A stretch of 64,000 nt of DNA from Astropecten irregularis (GCA_963971285.1 OZ020258.1:4960001-5024000); one strand, 5' to 3'. Numbered from the stretch's first letter, positions 11,760 through 25,700 are shown. Notes: generated by a model from the sequence alone, not told the origin. A program made the numbers and translations.

Positions 11760-11935
11760 AATTATTATGCCTTTTATTCGCGGTGCATCCATCCTACATT
11801 CGAAGCAGTGCAATCAAACCGAGGCTTGGATTCAAAATAGTCTGGTACCCGTTTTCTTTTTAGGATTGGTGTTATCTTTCCCGAAGAGTATACAAGGAAG
11901 GTGACAAGATGGACTCCATGAATAAGGCCTATATA
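11760..11935. mobile_element. MITE, 'CACGGTGCATCCATC' family
   Basis: GGTGCATCCATCCTACATTC, AACCGAGGCTTGGATTC and GGTACCCGTTTTCT recur, reversed, at 28800-28985 and 48655-48830. Those copies show the inverted ends (CCTATTCAC / GTGAATAGGG). Part of an open frame here is shared with those copies and is repeat. Confidence 0.7.
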
Positions 11936-14439
11936 ACGTTTGTTAGTGAACGAATTCTACGTACCCATGCTTCAAACACAATCGTGCATGCATGAACAAA
12001 AACCCGATGAACATGACATTGGGGTTTTGTATTCATTCCCCCAGCAAGGCCAAGGCAGCTGTAACTAAAGCTGATTACCTTCCAAGTCAAGGAAACTTCA
12101 TTGCTTTGCCAAGTGAAAAAATAATCCAGGGATTGTCATAGTAACGTAATGATACGTACCTCGTAGATTGAGTTAAAATGTCAGCTTGCAAGGTTATGTT
12201 ATAATGGGCACGTCAATCCTGAAAAACAATCCTTTTTTTTCTGAGTACTGGTTACTTTGTATCCTGCCGAATTGTCCATTGAATTAGGAAGTTTGTGTGC
12301 GTTCTGCATCTGGCGCCCTTCTCCAGTTAAATCTAAACTTGTATGGACAAATTCAATTATGCAAAAGATGCAGTGTTAGTTTCCACGACTCGACAGAAGA
12401 CTAAACCTTTAGCGAGGTAGATCGGAATCACGCCTGGTGCAACCAGGCTCATATTATAATGAATGCACGCTCAACTTTTTCATAAGAGAGTAGGCCTAGT
12501 CCGGTTTTTCGTTTTTCTGAGCTATCATGGAGGTAGAAATAGAAATCCAAGATGAGTCTATAACTACATGTATGTGTCCGTCATTTTGTTGGCATTGTGG
12601 TAAGACCATTTTGGTCCGCTCTCCTGATCATGTAACACGGTTACATGTATGATTGGCCTTTATCTCCACAAATTTAAAGGTGAATATTTTGGTGAAGTTG
12701 ACAGAACAGCTGCGGTCTGTTCATAATTTGATTTGTCATGGAATACAAACAAGCTGTGAAATGTTCAGCTCAATTGACTGGAATCCATGGGCGTAGATCC
12801 CGGGGGGCTAGGGGGGTTGCAACCCGGCCCCCGATTTTGTGCACAAACGTATATGGGAGTGCGACCCGGCTACAAGATCAACCCCCATGTCTGAGGACGT
12901 GTCTACACTACTGCTGGAAACAATAGAAAACAACGAAAACCGTTGCAATTGTTTATAGGCCTACGCGAAATATTTGTGAGGAAATTGTAATGGTGAGGTT
13001 TTGATCTCGGACATCAAAACTGTTTTCCGTCTTTTGTTTTTACTCATTTCTGCATGGATAATGATACAGCATTTAAGGCGGAACAATTTGAACGGAGTGT
13101 TTGTACTGGGTCCATCTCAAGTTATACTCTGTGAGTTATACGTAAATCTGTGAACATTTCTGTCTTGGTTTCCTACCGAAGCATAATAGTATACTTGTAA
13201 CGACTTTGAAGAACACTTGCTCTATAAAAAAATATCAACATAAACTCTCAAAACCATCGAAATAATGAATAATCATTCAACTCCTATACGTACATAATAT
13301 GCTCTGATTTTTTTATGACAAAAAAAAAGATCACGACAAAAAGCCCACCGCTCTAAAATGTGGAAAAGAGATAAATATAAAGCAATTACTTGAATGTCCA
13401 AACAGAAAAACACCAATATTTCTTTTATCAAGATCCATATACTGAGCAAAATCAATCTATAAAACAAAATAAGTGAGGATAAACACGCACACGACCAAAA
13501 ACAACCCATGATGAAAACACAAAGTAGTCATGCATGTTAGGGTATAACCTTTCACACATGAGATCTAAATCCACTTTGACAGCTTATAACATGATTGAAA
13601 GATGCACAGGGATATAAAAGTCACTTCACGGTTTAAGTCACTGACGTATTATAGCTGAGATCGTACGTGGATATTGTGTATTGAATGAAGATTTGCTTCC
13701 ATCACGCATAGCCTTGACTCGGGCTCAATGAAATATCGAGAGCCACGCGCGGCCCACAAGAGAATCGAGCTTCGAGGCTATTCCAAACACACACGGTAAA
13801 TTAATGTAAACCGCTGCATGAATTCTATCCATCCTACTCTCTTTCTTCTTTTTGGGGAGCCTGAAACCATGGCAACCTTTCTATGACTCAGAGATTTTGA
13901 TGAAAGAAAGAGAAGCGAGGAAAGACTACACCACGTTCTTTTGAAGCAGCTGAGTAATACATCGGCAATGACTCAGTGCACGACGTGAAGAACTATACAG
14001 GGGACACATAGCCTTTCTTCGAGTCGCCCGAGGCCTATCGAGGTGAACAAACCGCTATACAAAAGTGATGTTGCCCCAGAGCTTCGATGCTTAATTGCAT
14101 GGCCTGAAAGCCTATACGAGCGTGATTGTCAGTCGGGCATCCAGTGAACGCCTCGAGCAAAGAATAGCCCTATACAACGTTAGAACAGTGAGAACGGACA
14201 AAAAAATATGATTCACCATCAGCGACTGAGATCGATTATGTTGACCGACGCGACAAGGGCTTGTTCCGTATGGAGTTGCGCCTGAAAGAGGCCCCGATAG
14301 TGTGTAACAGAATGGGTTTCATATAACCGCAGAAATGTCTGAATTTCAAATTAGATTGATCTACGGAATATGACATTAACTTGGCAAAGTATACTTAAGT
14401 GATGTTAATGCTTATGTATATACGGCTGCCTGCCAAACA
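11936..14439. other. No supported gene; scattered repeat fragments
   Basis: 12785-12920 resembles the GC-rich part of the hAT-like element at 20483-21349 (GGGCGTAGATCCC, CCCGGCCCCC). 13010-13195 is a degraded family A fragment (CAAAACTGTTTTCCGTC, TCTGTGAACATTTCTGT). No exon is recognised in the rest. Confidence 0.5.
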
Positions 14440-14640
14440 CTTGGAGTTTAGGAGGGCCTGACGTTTCGATCATATAAGCAGGGTCTTCATCAAAGGGTAA
14501 AAGCCTTTAAACCTTTGAGAAAGATCCTGCTATAGGATCGAAACGTCAGGCTCTCCTCATTCTTAATATTGTATGTATTTCAGGTCAATATGATGGCTGA
14601 TGAGCAATTTGCAGCAGTTAGTTACTCGCATTTAAATAAG
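14440..14640. mobile_element. Fold-back repeat, GGAGGGCCTGACGTTTCGAT family
   Basis: GGGCCTGACGTTTCGATC near 14452 and GATCGAAACGTCAGGCTC near 14537 are inverted. The tail TTTCAGGTCA...GATGAGCAATTTGCAGCAG recurs at 16388-16530. Fragments are also at 22138-22200 and 25155-25170. Confidence 0.65.
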
Positions 14641-14726
14641 TGTGAAATTGCATTAATACAAAAACGATTCATTAAGACTTTAAAACATCAATCTTCGTGA
14701 AAGAGTTTCCGAATGAATGCATCTCT

Positions 14727-15149
14727 TAAAGGTATATACATGATAAAACTGGAGGAACTGAGTATCACAGTAGGTATTAGATAGCATATAAGAGATAGCA
14801 CGGAAGCAGAAATGTTCACAGATTTACCTATAACTTACAGGGTATAAAGATGGTGGTGGTAGAAACATATCGGTAAAATTGTTCTGCCTGAAATGGTGTA
14901 TTTATGAATAAAACAGTGGCACCCAATTACCAAAATCAATGTTGATTTTCTTAAGATAAAGGAAAACGGTGAAAAGATGTTTTTAAAAATACCGTGGGCT
15001 TTTTCACTGTGTTTTTTTCTCACAACAATGGGCACCATATGGGACTGGGAATTTCACAGATGACTGTTACTGTATCTTTCTTGATATTTATGCCCATAAA
15101 TCTGCATTTCTTTGACAAAAACTAAAGTCTATGATAATATTACCTTTAA
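14727..15149. mobile_element. TTAA MITE family A with degraded left end
   Basis: Left TTAAAGGTATATACATG; right AATATTACCTTTAA; family A interior from about 14795. Confidence 0.65.
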
Positions 15150-15408
15150 ACCTAATGACGGGAGTATCAGAGCGAAATCTGCCGCGTTTTGCTATTAGTA
15201 ATCCCGCACCGTGAAATGAATAGCGGGGGAAATTGCTCACATAAATCATGGTTGTTTTTTTTTTCATTTTCATGACAGGAGCTGAAATCTCATTTGATGT
15301 GAAGAGAGTATTCACCCCAATTATCTTCCTTTTCAACAAGCATAACCATCATGAAACAAGTCTTGCAACGTGTGAAAAACGCATGCAAGCAGTGTTCATA
15401 TGACCTTA

Positions 15409-15646
15409 TTAAAGGTAATATCATAAAAAAAATCATACTTTGGTTTCTATCAAAGAAATACAGATTCATGGGCAAAAATATCAAGACAGATATTCAAAGG
15501 TTTCAAAAATTGTTTGCCTTCGAATAATAATTATGTTTGCATCTCAAAGAAAATTTCACAAAAAAAAAACATGATCCGAAGATTATAAATTGTAAACTTT
15601 CCACACTTGCTCTGTATTTTTGTTTATGTTGCTGTGTACCTTTAAT
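15409..15646. mobile_element. TTAA MITE fragment, family A left end
   Basis: TTAAAGGTAATATCATAAAA to about 15490, then unrelated AT-rich sequence ending GTGTACCTTTAA. Probably a rearranged copy. Confidence 0.5.
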
Positions 15647-15815
15647 GCGCCCAAAATCTTTTAATTCATTCTGATTTTAATAACAATGTTAATTTTGGGA
15701 ATGGAATTTTCAGCAGCAACGCATGCAAGCTCAATAACATACCTTTTGGTAAATTACAACCAAACGCGGCGAACAACCACTATAGGTGATGAGTGTCGCC
15801 TTTGGGCACCGACGC

Positions 15816-16185
15816 TTAAAGGTAATATCACACTTTCGTTTTTACCAACGAAATACAGATTCATGAGCGAAAATATGAAGAAAGATGCAGTAACAGTCAT
15901 CTGTGAAATTTCAAGTCCCATATTGTGCCCGTTTTTTGGTAAAACAGTGAAAAACGCTCAAGGTATTTGCAAATCTATTATAACAGGAGTTTGAATCTTC
16001 CTGGGATCAAAACTATTTCGAGTATTTGATTTTACTCTTTTTTCTGGACAGATACAGCATTTCAGACAAATGTTAACGTCGTGTTTCTACCATCACCATC
16101 TTTATATAACCCTGTAAGTTATATAGGTAAATCTGTGAAGATTTCTGTTTTGGTATGCTATCAAAGTATGATAGTGCCTTTCATA
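15816..16185. mobile_element. TTAA MITE family A
   Basis: TTAAAGGTAATATCACACTT left; AAAGTATGATAGTGCCTTT right. Confidence 0.8.
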
Positions 16186-16196
16186 TCACAAGATCA

Positions 16197-16595
16197 GGAG
16201 CCAATTTCATGGAGCACTGCTGTTGAGCACAAACGTTTTCTTAGCACAAAAATGTCTTGCTCAATAAAACAAACCACCGTGAAAATTTTCATTTGATATT
16301 CATGGTCAGTGAACAATGGCCAAAGAACAATCACAAGCAATACACAACACGTAGAAATGTGGTTGTTAACCCTGTTTTTATTAAAAAAACCTTTGAGAAA
16401 GATCGCCTTTGAGAAAGATCCTGTTAGGATCGAAACGCGTCAGGCCCTCCTAACATTAAGCATTTGATATATTTCAGGTCATTTTGGCTGATGAGCAGTT
16501 TGCAGCAGTTTATTACTTGTACTGTTTTTATTAAGATAGAAATGTCATGATGCTTTGCAAATTTTTGTGCTAAGCAGCGCCGTGAAATTGGCCCC
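16197..16595. mobile_element. GGCCAATTTC MITE carrying an inserted fold-back fragment
   Basis: Arms GAGCCAATTTCATGGAGCACTG (16198) and GCAGCGCCGTGAAATTGGCCCC (ending 16595). Between them, 16388-16530 matches the GGAGGGCCTGACG fold-back family. Confidence 0.65.
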
Positions 16596-16958
16596 AGCAC
16601 GACAAAAGGTTTTAATTTTGCAAGGTTTGAGTAACACACCCGTGGTCGATTTCAACAAACTTATCGTAACTTACTATCAATCGTAAGACTTATGATACAT
16701 CACAGCCATAATACGCGAGATACGATGTTTATCCTTCGTAACTCGAGTTACGATCGATCGTATAGTGCTTCGTGAAATCGACCCCACACACTTTAAAATG
16801 TGTTATAATGTTGGCGATTCTTTTCACCGAATTCTAGTAAAGAAAAATCGATTTCTCCCCAGCTGCCCGAACTTGTGCGCTTCTGAAAGAAGATACGCAC
16901 AAAATCCAATATTAAGCGGAACTGTATGTCGCCGTGCGTATAGGGCTATAGGCCTATG

Positions 16959-17323
16959 TTAAAGGCAGTATCATACTTTGGTTTTTGCCAAGGAAATACA
17001 GATTCATGGGCAAAAATATCAAGACAGATACAGTAAAAGTCATCTGTGAAAATTTCAGTCCCATACGGTGCATACTATTTGAGAAAACTGTGAAAAATGG
17101 CCACAGTATTTCTTAAGTCTTCTCTCTTTTATTTTTGATCTTTTAAAAGATCAAAAAGATTTTCGGTCGTTGTTTAACTAATTTCTGGATAAATACAGCA
17201 TTTCAGGCGGATATATTTTAACGGTTTGTTTCTGCCATCACCATCTTCATACCCTGTAAGTTATACGTAAATCTGTGAACATTTCTGTTTTGGTGTCTTA
17301 CCAAAGTATGAAATTACCTTTAA
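16959..17323. mobile_element. TTAA MITE family A, well preserved
   Basis: TTAAAGGCAGTATCATACTT left; AAGTATGAAATTACCTTTAA right; complete interior. Confidence 0.85.
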
Positions 17324-17588
17324 ACTTGAAACTTTGTATAGCGCTGTATTCCACAGGTTTCTGGCATCGTGTGACGGCAAGAGGAGGATGATAGGGCCTG
17401 TGTTTCTATAATCATGGCAATCCGTTGCAGATTGCTTCTCCAGCACACCCAAGGGGGTTACAGGTGCTAAGATAGATCGGCTTTCTAGAGAGATTATAGG
17501 AGTCGACCCTTCACCAAGCCTCCTAGCTCGCTGCATCTCGGGGTCGTATTATATCCCCGGAAGGAGCGGAGCTGAGGCGGCGTGTAGC

Positions 17589-17831
17589 TTAAAGCCCACC
17601 GCACACTATACGATCCGACTACGACCCGACTGGTTTTTGGGAGGATCGCAAAGCATTCTGGGAGTCTTAACCGTGATTCGACAGTCGAATCTTGCCGACT
17701 GGCGATCAGAGTGGGTCTGCATGCGACTGGGAACAATCACGGTTAAGACTCCCAGGATGCTTTGCGATCCTTCCAACAACCAGTCGGGTCCTAGTCGGAA
17801 TGTCGGATCGTATAGTGTTCGGTGGGCTTAA
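17589..17831. mobile_element. 243-bp long-arm fold-back MITE at a TTAA site
   Basis: TTAA at both ends (17589-17592, 17828-17831). Arms of about 90 bp match with few mismatches: left AGCCCACCGCACACTATACG and GGGAGTCTTAACCGTGATT; right AATCACGGTTAAGACTCCC and CGTATAGTGTTCGGTGGGC. Confidence 0.85.
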
Positions 17832-18089
17832 GATGCCTCGCCTGATGAGCACGCACAAGAGTGATTGAAATTTGGAGCGCTCGGCTGGGTGATATTCAGG
17901 GCTTGAAAATGCGACCGAAGAATCAATAATTATCATTTTTAAGAGCTATCTTTAGTTCACTGGGAGATGAAAATGATTCATTAATACTTTCTTCATTTCT
18001 CTTCAGCCGCTGATTATTAAATGGTCGTATGTCTCTTTTAATGACATACTAAATTCAATCATTAATGTTATTTGCAGCTACAAGCACGG

Positions 18090-18815
18090 ATTATCCCTTT
18101 ATAACCAAACACTTTCTTTCAGAACCACGGATTATCCTATCATAACCAAACACTTTCTTTCAGGACCACGGATTATCCCCTCATAACCAAACACTTTCTG
18201 TCACGACCATGGATTATCCCTTCATAACCAAACACTTTCTTTCACTGTCACGGTTTATCCCTTAATATCCAAACACTTTCTTTCACGACCATGGATTATC
18301 CCTTCATAACCAAACACTTTCTTTCACGACCATGGATTATCCCTTTATAAGTCAACACTTTCTATCACGACCATGGATTATCCCTTCATAACCAAACACT
18401 TTCTTTCACGACCATGGATTATCCCTTTATAAGTCAACACTTTCTTTCACGACCATGGATTATCCCATCATAACCAAACACTTTCTTTTACGATCATGGA
18501 TTATCCCTTCATAACCAAACACTTTCTTTCACTGTCACGGTTTATCCCTTAATATCCAAACACTTTCTTTCACGTCCATGGATTATCCCTTCATAACCAA
18601 ACACTTTCTTTCACGACCATGGATTATCCCTTCATAACCAAACACTTTCTTTCACGACCATGGATTATCCCATCATAACCAAACACTTTCTTTCACGACC
18701 ATGGATTATCCCTTCATAACCAAACACTTTCTTTCACGACCATGGATTATCCCATCATAACCAAACACTTTCTTTCACGACCACGGATAATCCCATCATA
18801 ACCAATCCCCCATCA
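18090..18815. repeat. 41-bp tandem repeat, about 17 units
   Basis: Unit contains ACCATGGATTATCCC, TTCATAACCAAACAC and TTTCTTTCACG (15+15+11 bases). Variants TTTATAAGTCAACAC and CACGGTTTATCCCTTAATATCC recur as a higher-order pattern. Non-coding. Confidence 0.9.
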
Positions 18816-19716
18816 TAATCCAAACGCCATAATCCTCAAAAACCATGGATCATCCTAGATCCTTTTCATATAACGACGGTTTATATACAATAATACATAA
18901 ATTATGACAATAACAAAAATTGCAGGCTTTCAAACCATTTTGAAAATGTATAAATTATAATCATCTTTCTATGTTAAAAGAAAACAAACCAAACCTAGCT
19001 TTGAAGCATTATAATCTGTTACAAGTGTCTAGACCTATTATGAATTGTCCATTACAAAAGCTTCAGACTCCTATATCCAAGTGGAATCATTGAATGGCCA
19101 TGTGTGATGATAACATCCTATACGTACGTGTGTGTGATGACTCATAACTGGACATTATTCTCAATTGCGAAATACTGATGAGTGTTTCTTTCCAGAAAAA
19201 AAGGTCATGAATACATGTATGCTACTTGTTTGTTATCTAAAAAATATCTCTATTAAACAAAATACTCATTGGAATTTAGATCTAGTATTAGTCCTTATTA
19301 GCAACCATCTTTTTGTAATACAAAAAATGGAATGAAGTGAATGAAAAATACATTCATAAACATATCAATTCGTCATATCATCGTCAATTGTACGATGAAT
19401 CGCACCGACACGGTTTATGTATAATTACCAACAGAAAATATGATGCATCAAAATAAAAATGGATCTATAATGACGCACACATTATTGCCAATCTAAATGC
19501 AAACAAAATACATAATAATAAAGAACAAAAACACGAATTTGTTTCTATCATGGTCACTGTGTAAAATATAATTCATGCAAAGTTAAAATGCCGGTCTTAA
19601 GAAAAGAATATGTTAATCGTTTAATATTTTTATCGTGGAATAATATTTTGCTCGTCTTCCTTATTTCTGCTTCTCTTTGATTCACAGGTTCGTTTTTTTT
19701 TCAAACTGTGGAATGA
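18816..19716. other. AT-rich sequence without a gene
   Basis: No exon, repeat family or RNA gene is recognised. Confidence 0.5.
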
Positions 19717-20061
19717 TTAAAGGTAATATCATACTTTCGTTTTTGAGAAAAAAATTCAATTTTATGAAGAAATATATCAAGGAAGATACAGTAACAGTCA
19801 TCTGTGAAAATTTCAGTCCCATACGGTGCCCACTTTTTGAGAAAACAGTGAAAAATTGCCACATTTTATTTTCCATCTTTAAAAGATCAAAAATAATTGT
19901 GGCCACTAGTTTTACTCAAGTTGTTGATAAATACATCATTTCAGGCAGAAATATTTTAACGGTATGTTTCTACCAGCACCATCTTTATACCATGTAAGTT
20001 ATATGTAAATCTGTGAAGATTTTTGTTTCGGTATGTTACCAAAGTATGAAACTACCTTTAA
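19717..20061. mobile_element. TTAA MITE family A
   Basis: TTAAAGGTAATATCATACTT left; GTATGAAACTACCTTTAA right. Confidence 0.85.
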
Positions 20062-20482
20062 CTGAAATATAAAAACCATACAAATATGGAATAAAATGGG
20101 CCTTCGTTATACTGTCGCGTAAGTATAGGAATACGAACTATACTTGTGTACAAATCGGTTTATCGGTGTGATACGGACCGCATGCAATGATCCAGATACT
20201 CAAGACATAATACATACCAGTACTCTTTCATCTCGGTGTCCTCATCTACGTTTCCTCGCACAATTCAAATTAAAACCACGGTTTAATTAATTAATACGGC
20301 TCCCCTATAAATATCCACGTCCACAGAACGGCTGTCAGTCGCATTTTCTGAATGCATGCAACAGAAGTGATGTATACGAGACGGTCTTATACACAGGTCT
20401 TTGTCTGGAGGCTGTAGGAGCGATATTGGACTGGGAGATGTTTAAGGATGCAGGCCTACACATGTGATGGTTTAGGTGTACG

Positions 20483-21349
20483 CAGCGGCGTAGCTACGGG
20501 GGGGCCTGGGGGGGCACGTGCCCCCCCACAAATTCTGTGTGCCCCCCCAGGTGCCCCCCCACAAAAAATCGTGGGTATAGAAAAAAATTTAAGTGTTATC
20601 TGCAGGGTATGATAGCTATAAAGGAAATAAAAACAACTTAACAGCTTCTACTGTTCCAAAAGTATATTTGTTTACTTTCAGCAAATGTTCCTGAGTCCTT
20701 AAAACTCTATAGTGAAGAAATCTGTGCATAATTTCAGTGTAAAAATGCAATTTTCTTACGCGCTTACGGTTGCGAACTTCAAAACAGCCCATCTGCCATT
20801 TTGTCTGGTTTGGCTAGTTAGTCTGGTCCCCAGATTGAATTTCTCCCGCTCATTAGTGTTGGATTAAAAAGAAATAATGAAGTAATAATATAAATAAATG
20901 AATAAATTTATCGGAAAAATTGCTTCCAAAATAAGGCTCAGATTGCACCAGAGAATATCTAGAACCCCTGAGCTTCCAGGGCCCTTAAGCGGGCCCTGGA
21001 CCCCGGCCGCAAGGCCTTCGCGCTTATCCATGATTTTCCAGGGAGCGTGGAAATAAAATGCACCAATTCAATAGCGATGGATGCGTTTCGGGACGATCAA
21101 AGCTAGCTAATTTTGTCTTCCCCCTCTTTTGTCTTCCCCCAGCTCTTTTGGAGTCTTTCTGTTTCCCTTTTATTAATTTGTTTTTTGCTTGAAGAAAAGG
21201 TTGCCCCACGCCAGCTGGATCCGCCGCCCCCCCCTGCATTTCTCATATTTTGCAAATCTCCAGTTTTGAAAAAATTCCGGGTGCCCCCCCACAAAATTCC
21301 CAGGCCCCCCCAGTGCCCCCCTGCTGAAAAAATCCTAGCTACGCCGCTG
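20483..21349. mobile_element. 867-bp non-autonomous hAT-type transposon
   Basis: Inverted ends CAGCGGCGTAGCTA and TAGCTACGCCGCTG. A perfect 8-bp target duplication GGTGTACG flanks it (20475-20482 and 21350-21357), as expected of the hAT superfamily. Subterminal runs of C and G (GGGGGGGCACGTGCCCCCCC) are typical of this widespread end type. No transposase frame remains; the open frames over 21024-21411 are chance. Confidence 0.88.
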
Positions 21350-21599
21350 GGTGTACGTACTGTACGTGGGAGCATGTGTCCTTGCATCTGATGTAATGTC
21401 ACACACACCACTTGATCACCTCAATGATCTATACGTATCGCGTCAGTGCTTCAGCGGTGCCAGTATGACTGAAATATTGCAACTCACTGGTTGATATCAT
21501 TCTCATTTTACTATGATAGTAATTTTGTCTTTCTTTTAAAGATATTGTATACTATGAAATTGTCAACGACCACAAGCTTAATATTTGTGGATGCGAAAA

Positions 21600-21715
21600 C
21601 ACCATGTAAGAATCGGTCGTACTTTCGCACTTCTATTTCGTTCGCACTTCTCGTAAGGTCTCAACGTTTCGACTAGCCTGGTCTAGTCATCATCAGGTGA
21701 CCATACAATGACGAC
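21600..21715. repeat. Dispersed repeat, 'AAGGTCTCAACGTTTCGAC' family
   Basis: TTCGCACTTCT, AGGTCTCAACGTTTCGACTAG and CTAGTCATCATCAG recur, reversed, at 28130-28290 within RTF2 intron 5. Probably a MITE fragment. Confidence 0.55.
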
Positions 21716-22712
21716 CACAAGATTGTTCAATTTATGTGTGGTAGCATTTTGTTCAATTGTAATACCAGCTATCATAATTGTTCTTTGGCTGTTGTTTGCT
21801 GGTCATGAATATCAAATGGAATTTTTAATGGTGGTTTGTTTTATTGAGCTGGACATTTTGTGCTAAGCAATTTTTGTGTGCTTAAAGGGTGACTTTTTAA
21901 TTGTCGTTTGTTATTCTGTTGGACTTTCTAAATGGTACATTCCCATGATAGGTGCTGGACGTGCACAAACTTTGCCTATTTCTGAACATCCTTCAAACCT
22001 TTAAACTGTTATTGTTGAGAGCATTCTATGTCTTCTATCAATAATTTGGAATGCAAACTAAATGTTTCATGTTATTAGGAGATATCCAAAAAGTTTTATG
22101 TCTCCTTTAAAGCATAAAGTTAAATAAAAACCGATGTGCCTTAATATTGGGAGGGCCTGACGCGTTTCAATCCTAGCAGAATCTTTATCGAAGGCAATAC
22201 AAGTTAATTACCAACTCAGTTGTATCAAAATATAAAATCATGTTGGTAAATCTTAAATTTAAATAAAGCAAGGAAAAATCCATAAGGTCTAGCTATTGTC
22301 GATCAGTCATTTCAACAGGGGGCGCCCTCCATAGAGCTATGCACGGCAAAATTAGAATCGATATTTGATAATCACTCAGCAAGATGACACCGGTGTTTTT
22401 TAAAGCCTTTGCAAATGAGCGGTTTGTCTTATAAAAAAAACTGGAAGATTTTGGTAAAGTGCTGATTTAAAGGCCTCAACGGTGTATGTAGTACACAGAT
22501 TATGCACAGACCAATCTCAGCTGCAGTCCAACTCATCAGGCTTGAATCAAGTCTATTATTAATTGTGGTCGTGTGGTGGCGCTCTTTAAAATAGTGCGAG
22601 AAGATTCTCCTTCTATTTTTATATTCAGTGACGTACACCTGTACTCCGGTAGTGCACTATTTTCTCGACACTATTTTGGTCTTTTTCACCATTATTTGTG
22701 GCTTCAGAAATC

Positions 22713-25700
22713 ATGGGTTGCGACGGTGGAACAATCCCAAGACGAGATGAACTCGTCAGGCTCAAGAAGAAACCAGAACAGGTAGGAAATTCGGTGCAGA
22801 ATATGACATGCAGACCGCGAAAAGAAAGTGGACAAACTCAGTCAACGTCACCGTATTCACTATTTAATTTTGTGGGGATTGCAATTGCCATTGTGAATGT
22901 GATAAGACGGGTCCCAAACCCAGTATAAAAAAAACTATAAAGGAAAGGAAAACTACTTTTGAAAAGTCACTTACCTAAATATATGTAATTGTCGAATTCT
23001 ACGATAGTACAAGTATGACTGAGTGAGAGTCACTGTTGTGTAAAAAAGAAGGCTTGTAAGTTGTAATGACTTCTGTAGGCCTACATGACATGTGCACGTA
23101 GACCTAGCCCCACTAATTACTAACGTTTAATATTGTGGCACAAACTTTCGCTCAATGGAGCGACTTGAGCGAGAATTTATGTCACACTAGTGGGGCTAAT
23201 GTAGACCTACATAATGTTTCATTGTAGGCCTACGGGGCCGGGGGTTAGTACTTCTAGATTTAGAAGGCTCACGGAGTAGCCTTCTAAATCTAGAAGTAGG
23301 GGGTTAGCATCTTTTACGAAATGGTGTATTTATCCAGAAATTAGCAAAACAACGACCGGAAATCTTTTTGATCTTTTAAAAGATAAAAAAAAAAAGAGAA
23401 AAGACTTAAGAAAATAATGTGGCTGCTTTTCACTGTTTTCTCAAAAAGTGGGCACCACATGGGACTGAAATTTTCACAGATGACTGTTACTGTATCTGTC
23501 TTGATATTTTTGCCCATGAATCTGTATTTCTTTGATAAAAACCAAAGTATAATATTACTACCTTTAAGATTGATAACTGTCAAATTCTGAGGCCAGCATC
23601 TATCCGTGAAATTGGGCCATGTCTAAAGCTGCTTGATTCATATTTTCAGATCAGTTTTTTTTTCTAATTTGCTTTATTTATTGTGTCTCCCATTTACAGA
23701 TTGACAAGCACATGGAGCGGATGGCCAAGTGGCTGAACTGTGCCATTACTCAGGAGCGTCTCAGACAGCCAATCATGGCCTGTGAGCTAGGCAGGTATGG
23801 ATCAGACATTGAACATCCAGGGACCAATTTCATAGAGCTGCTTAAATAAGCACCAAAATTTGCATAAGCCCCCAAAACATTGGTATAAAAAATCAGTATG
23901 CCAGGCCAAAACTCCTTGTGAATGTTATGCTCAGCAGTCAGCAAACAATGGCCAAAGAGCGTGATCCAAAATTAGGTAACATCCAAAAACATGAAATTAA
24001 TTTCCTTCAACAACCTTAAAAATAACTTCTTTTCACTAAGAAAGGACAATGTTTTTTAATGTAAAAGAAATTTCTTCAACTATTTAATTAACCAAAGTTG
24101 AAAATGTTTCCAAGTTTTAATAATAAAAAAAAATCCGTAGACTCAGGTGAAGGTAGTCATTTTTATTGATGTCCGTCCCTCACGCCCTAAAATCTTCTTT
24201 AAAAAAAACACCAAAATAGACAAATTGAAAATGGCATGTGGCCAACTTGCACTGGTGTCAGGGCTAAACATTCACATGTTTTTTACTGACAATAAGTATT
24301 CAAGAAATCTTTGGCGAAGTAATTAATGCATTGATGTCCGTCCCTCATGTGAGGGACGGATTTGGATCACGCTCCAAATACAAGTCAAAAACAGTCAACA
24401 TCACATGGAAATCTGTCTGGTAATCCTGTTTGATCAAGAGAGCTTTTAGCAAATTTTGTGCTTGGGTAGCTGTATGAAATTTGCCTCAGGCTTGTTCGTT
24501 TCACACAGGTCTTATCTTGGTCTCAATCACTGATTCCAGGTTCTACCCTAACCCTCCTCAATCCTCCAAAATCCTTCTGGTAGTTTTGGAGGATTTCGGA
24601 GGATTCAGGATATAATGTCATTTTCAAGTGAGGACCACTTGAGGAGTGGCAAGGATTCAGGATAAACGCATTTTTTTAGGTAGGGCCACTGAAGGATTCT
24701 GAAGGATTCAGGATTCAGATACCTCTCATTTTGAGTATAAGTGAGATCACTTGAGGATTGTGGAGGATTCAGGATGAACGCAGTTTTTAAAGAGTGACCA
24801 TTGAAGGATTGTGGAGGATTCAGGATGGTACACAGTAAAATGCCCCTAGGGGGTTGGGGTTAAACTGGAAATATCCAGTGTGTGAACCAAAGTATTAAAG
24901 ATTACTGATCAAGATCTGGTTAAATCTGTGTAAAACGAACAGACTGTCTGAGCACTATAGTGTAGTTTTGTACCCAGGATGAGATGCGGTGGTCGCCGTG
25001 ACACTTGACGCTTGGGGTGCACATAACATTATTCACACCATTCATATCGTGAAATTAACTATGCACAACATACACAAGTCGGCAAGGGTATGGCGCAGGA
25101 GGAATATTGCAATGACAATGAAATATATTTCAAGTCATTATTTATAACAAGCTGGGAGTTTGGAGGGCCTGGGGCCGATTTCACTAACGCTTTGCGATCA
25201 TCGTTAAGTCCAAATCCATCGCTAAATGGAGAATTTCGCTGCTTTGTATAGCAATTTTCTGTTTATTGATGGATTTGGGCTTTAGAGATATCGCAAGGTG
25301 TTAGTGAAATCGGCCCCTGGGGTCAATTTCACCAAACTCATAACTTAGTATCAGCCGAACGCAGAAGTGCGTGCATATGATGCTGTCCGGTACGTACACA
25401 TACGCGGGTGCGCGTGCCGTCCAAAATGGCCGATAAGCTGTCAAGCATTGCAGCCCTATGAAGGAAGGCGTCCTACGATGGATAATCCTTTGTAGCTCGA
25501 GTTACGATCAATGACAGCATTTCGTGAAATCGACTCCTGATGTTCCAATCCCAACAGGATCTTTGGCAAAGGCTTATAAAAATCTTCTCAGAATTTGCCG
25601 AAAATTGTTTCACTGGAGAGGAGACATCCTCAGCTACTGTGGTTCTGAACAACAACCTCATACTCTTGTTGCATTAATAAATATCTATACTTTCATGCTT

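Noticed and set aside
18090..18815. CRISPR-like array
   Set aside because: Contiguous 41-bp tandem repeat without unique spacers, in an animal genome.
21103..21411. 92- and 102-codon frames on both strands
   Set aside because: Within the hAT element's C-rich subterminal sequence; no transposase motifs.
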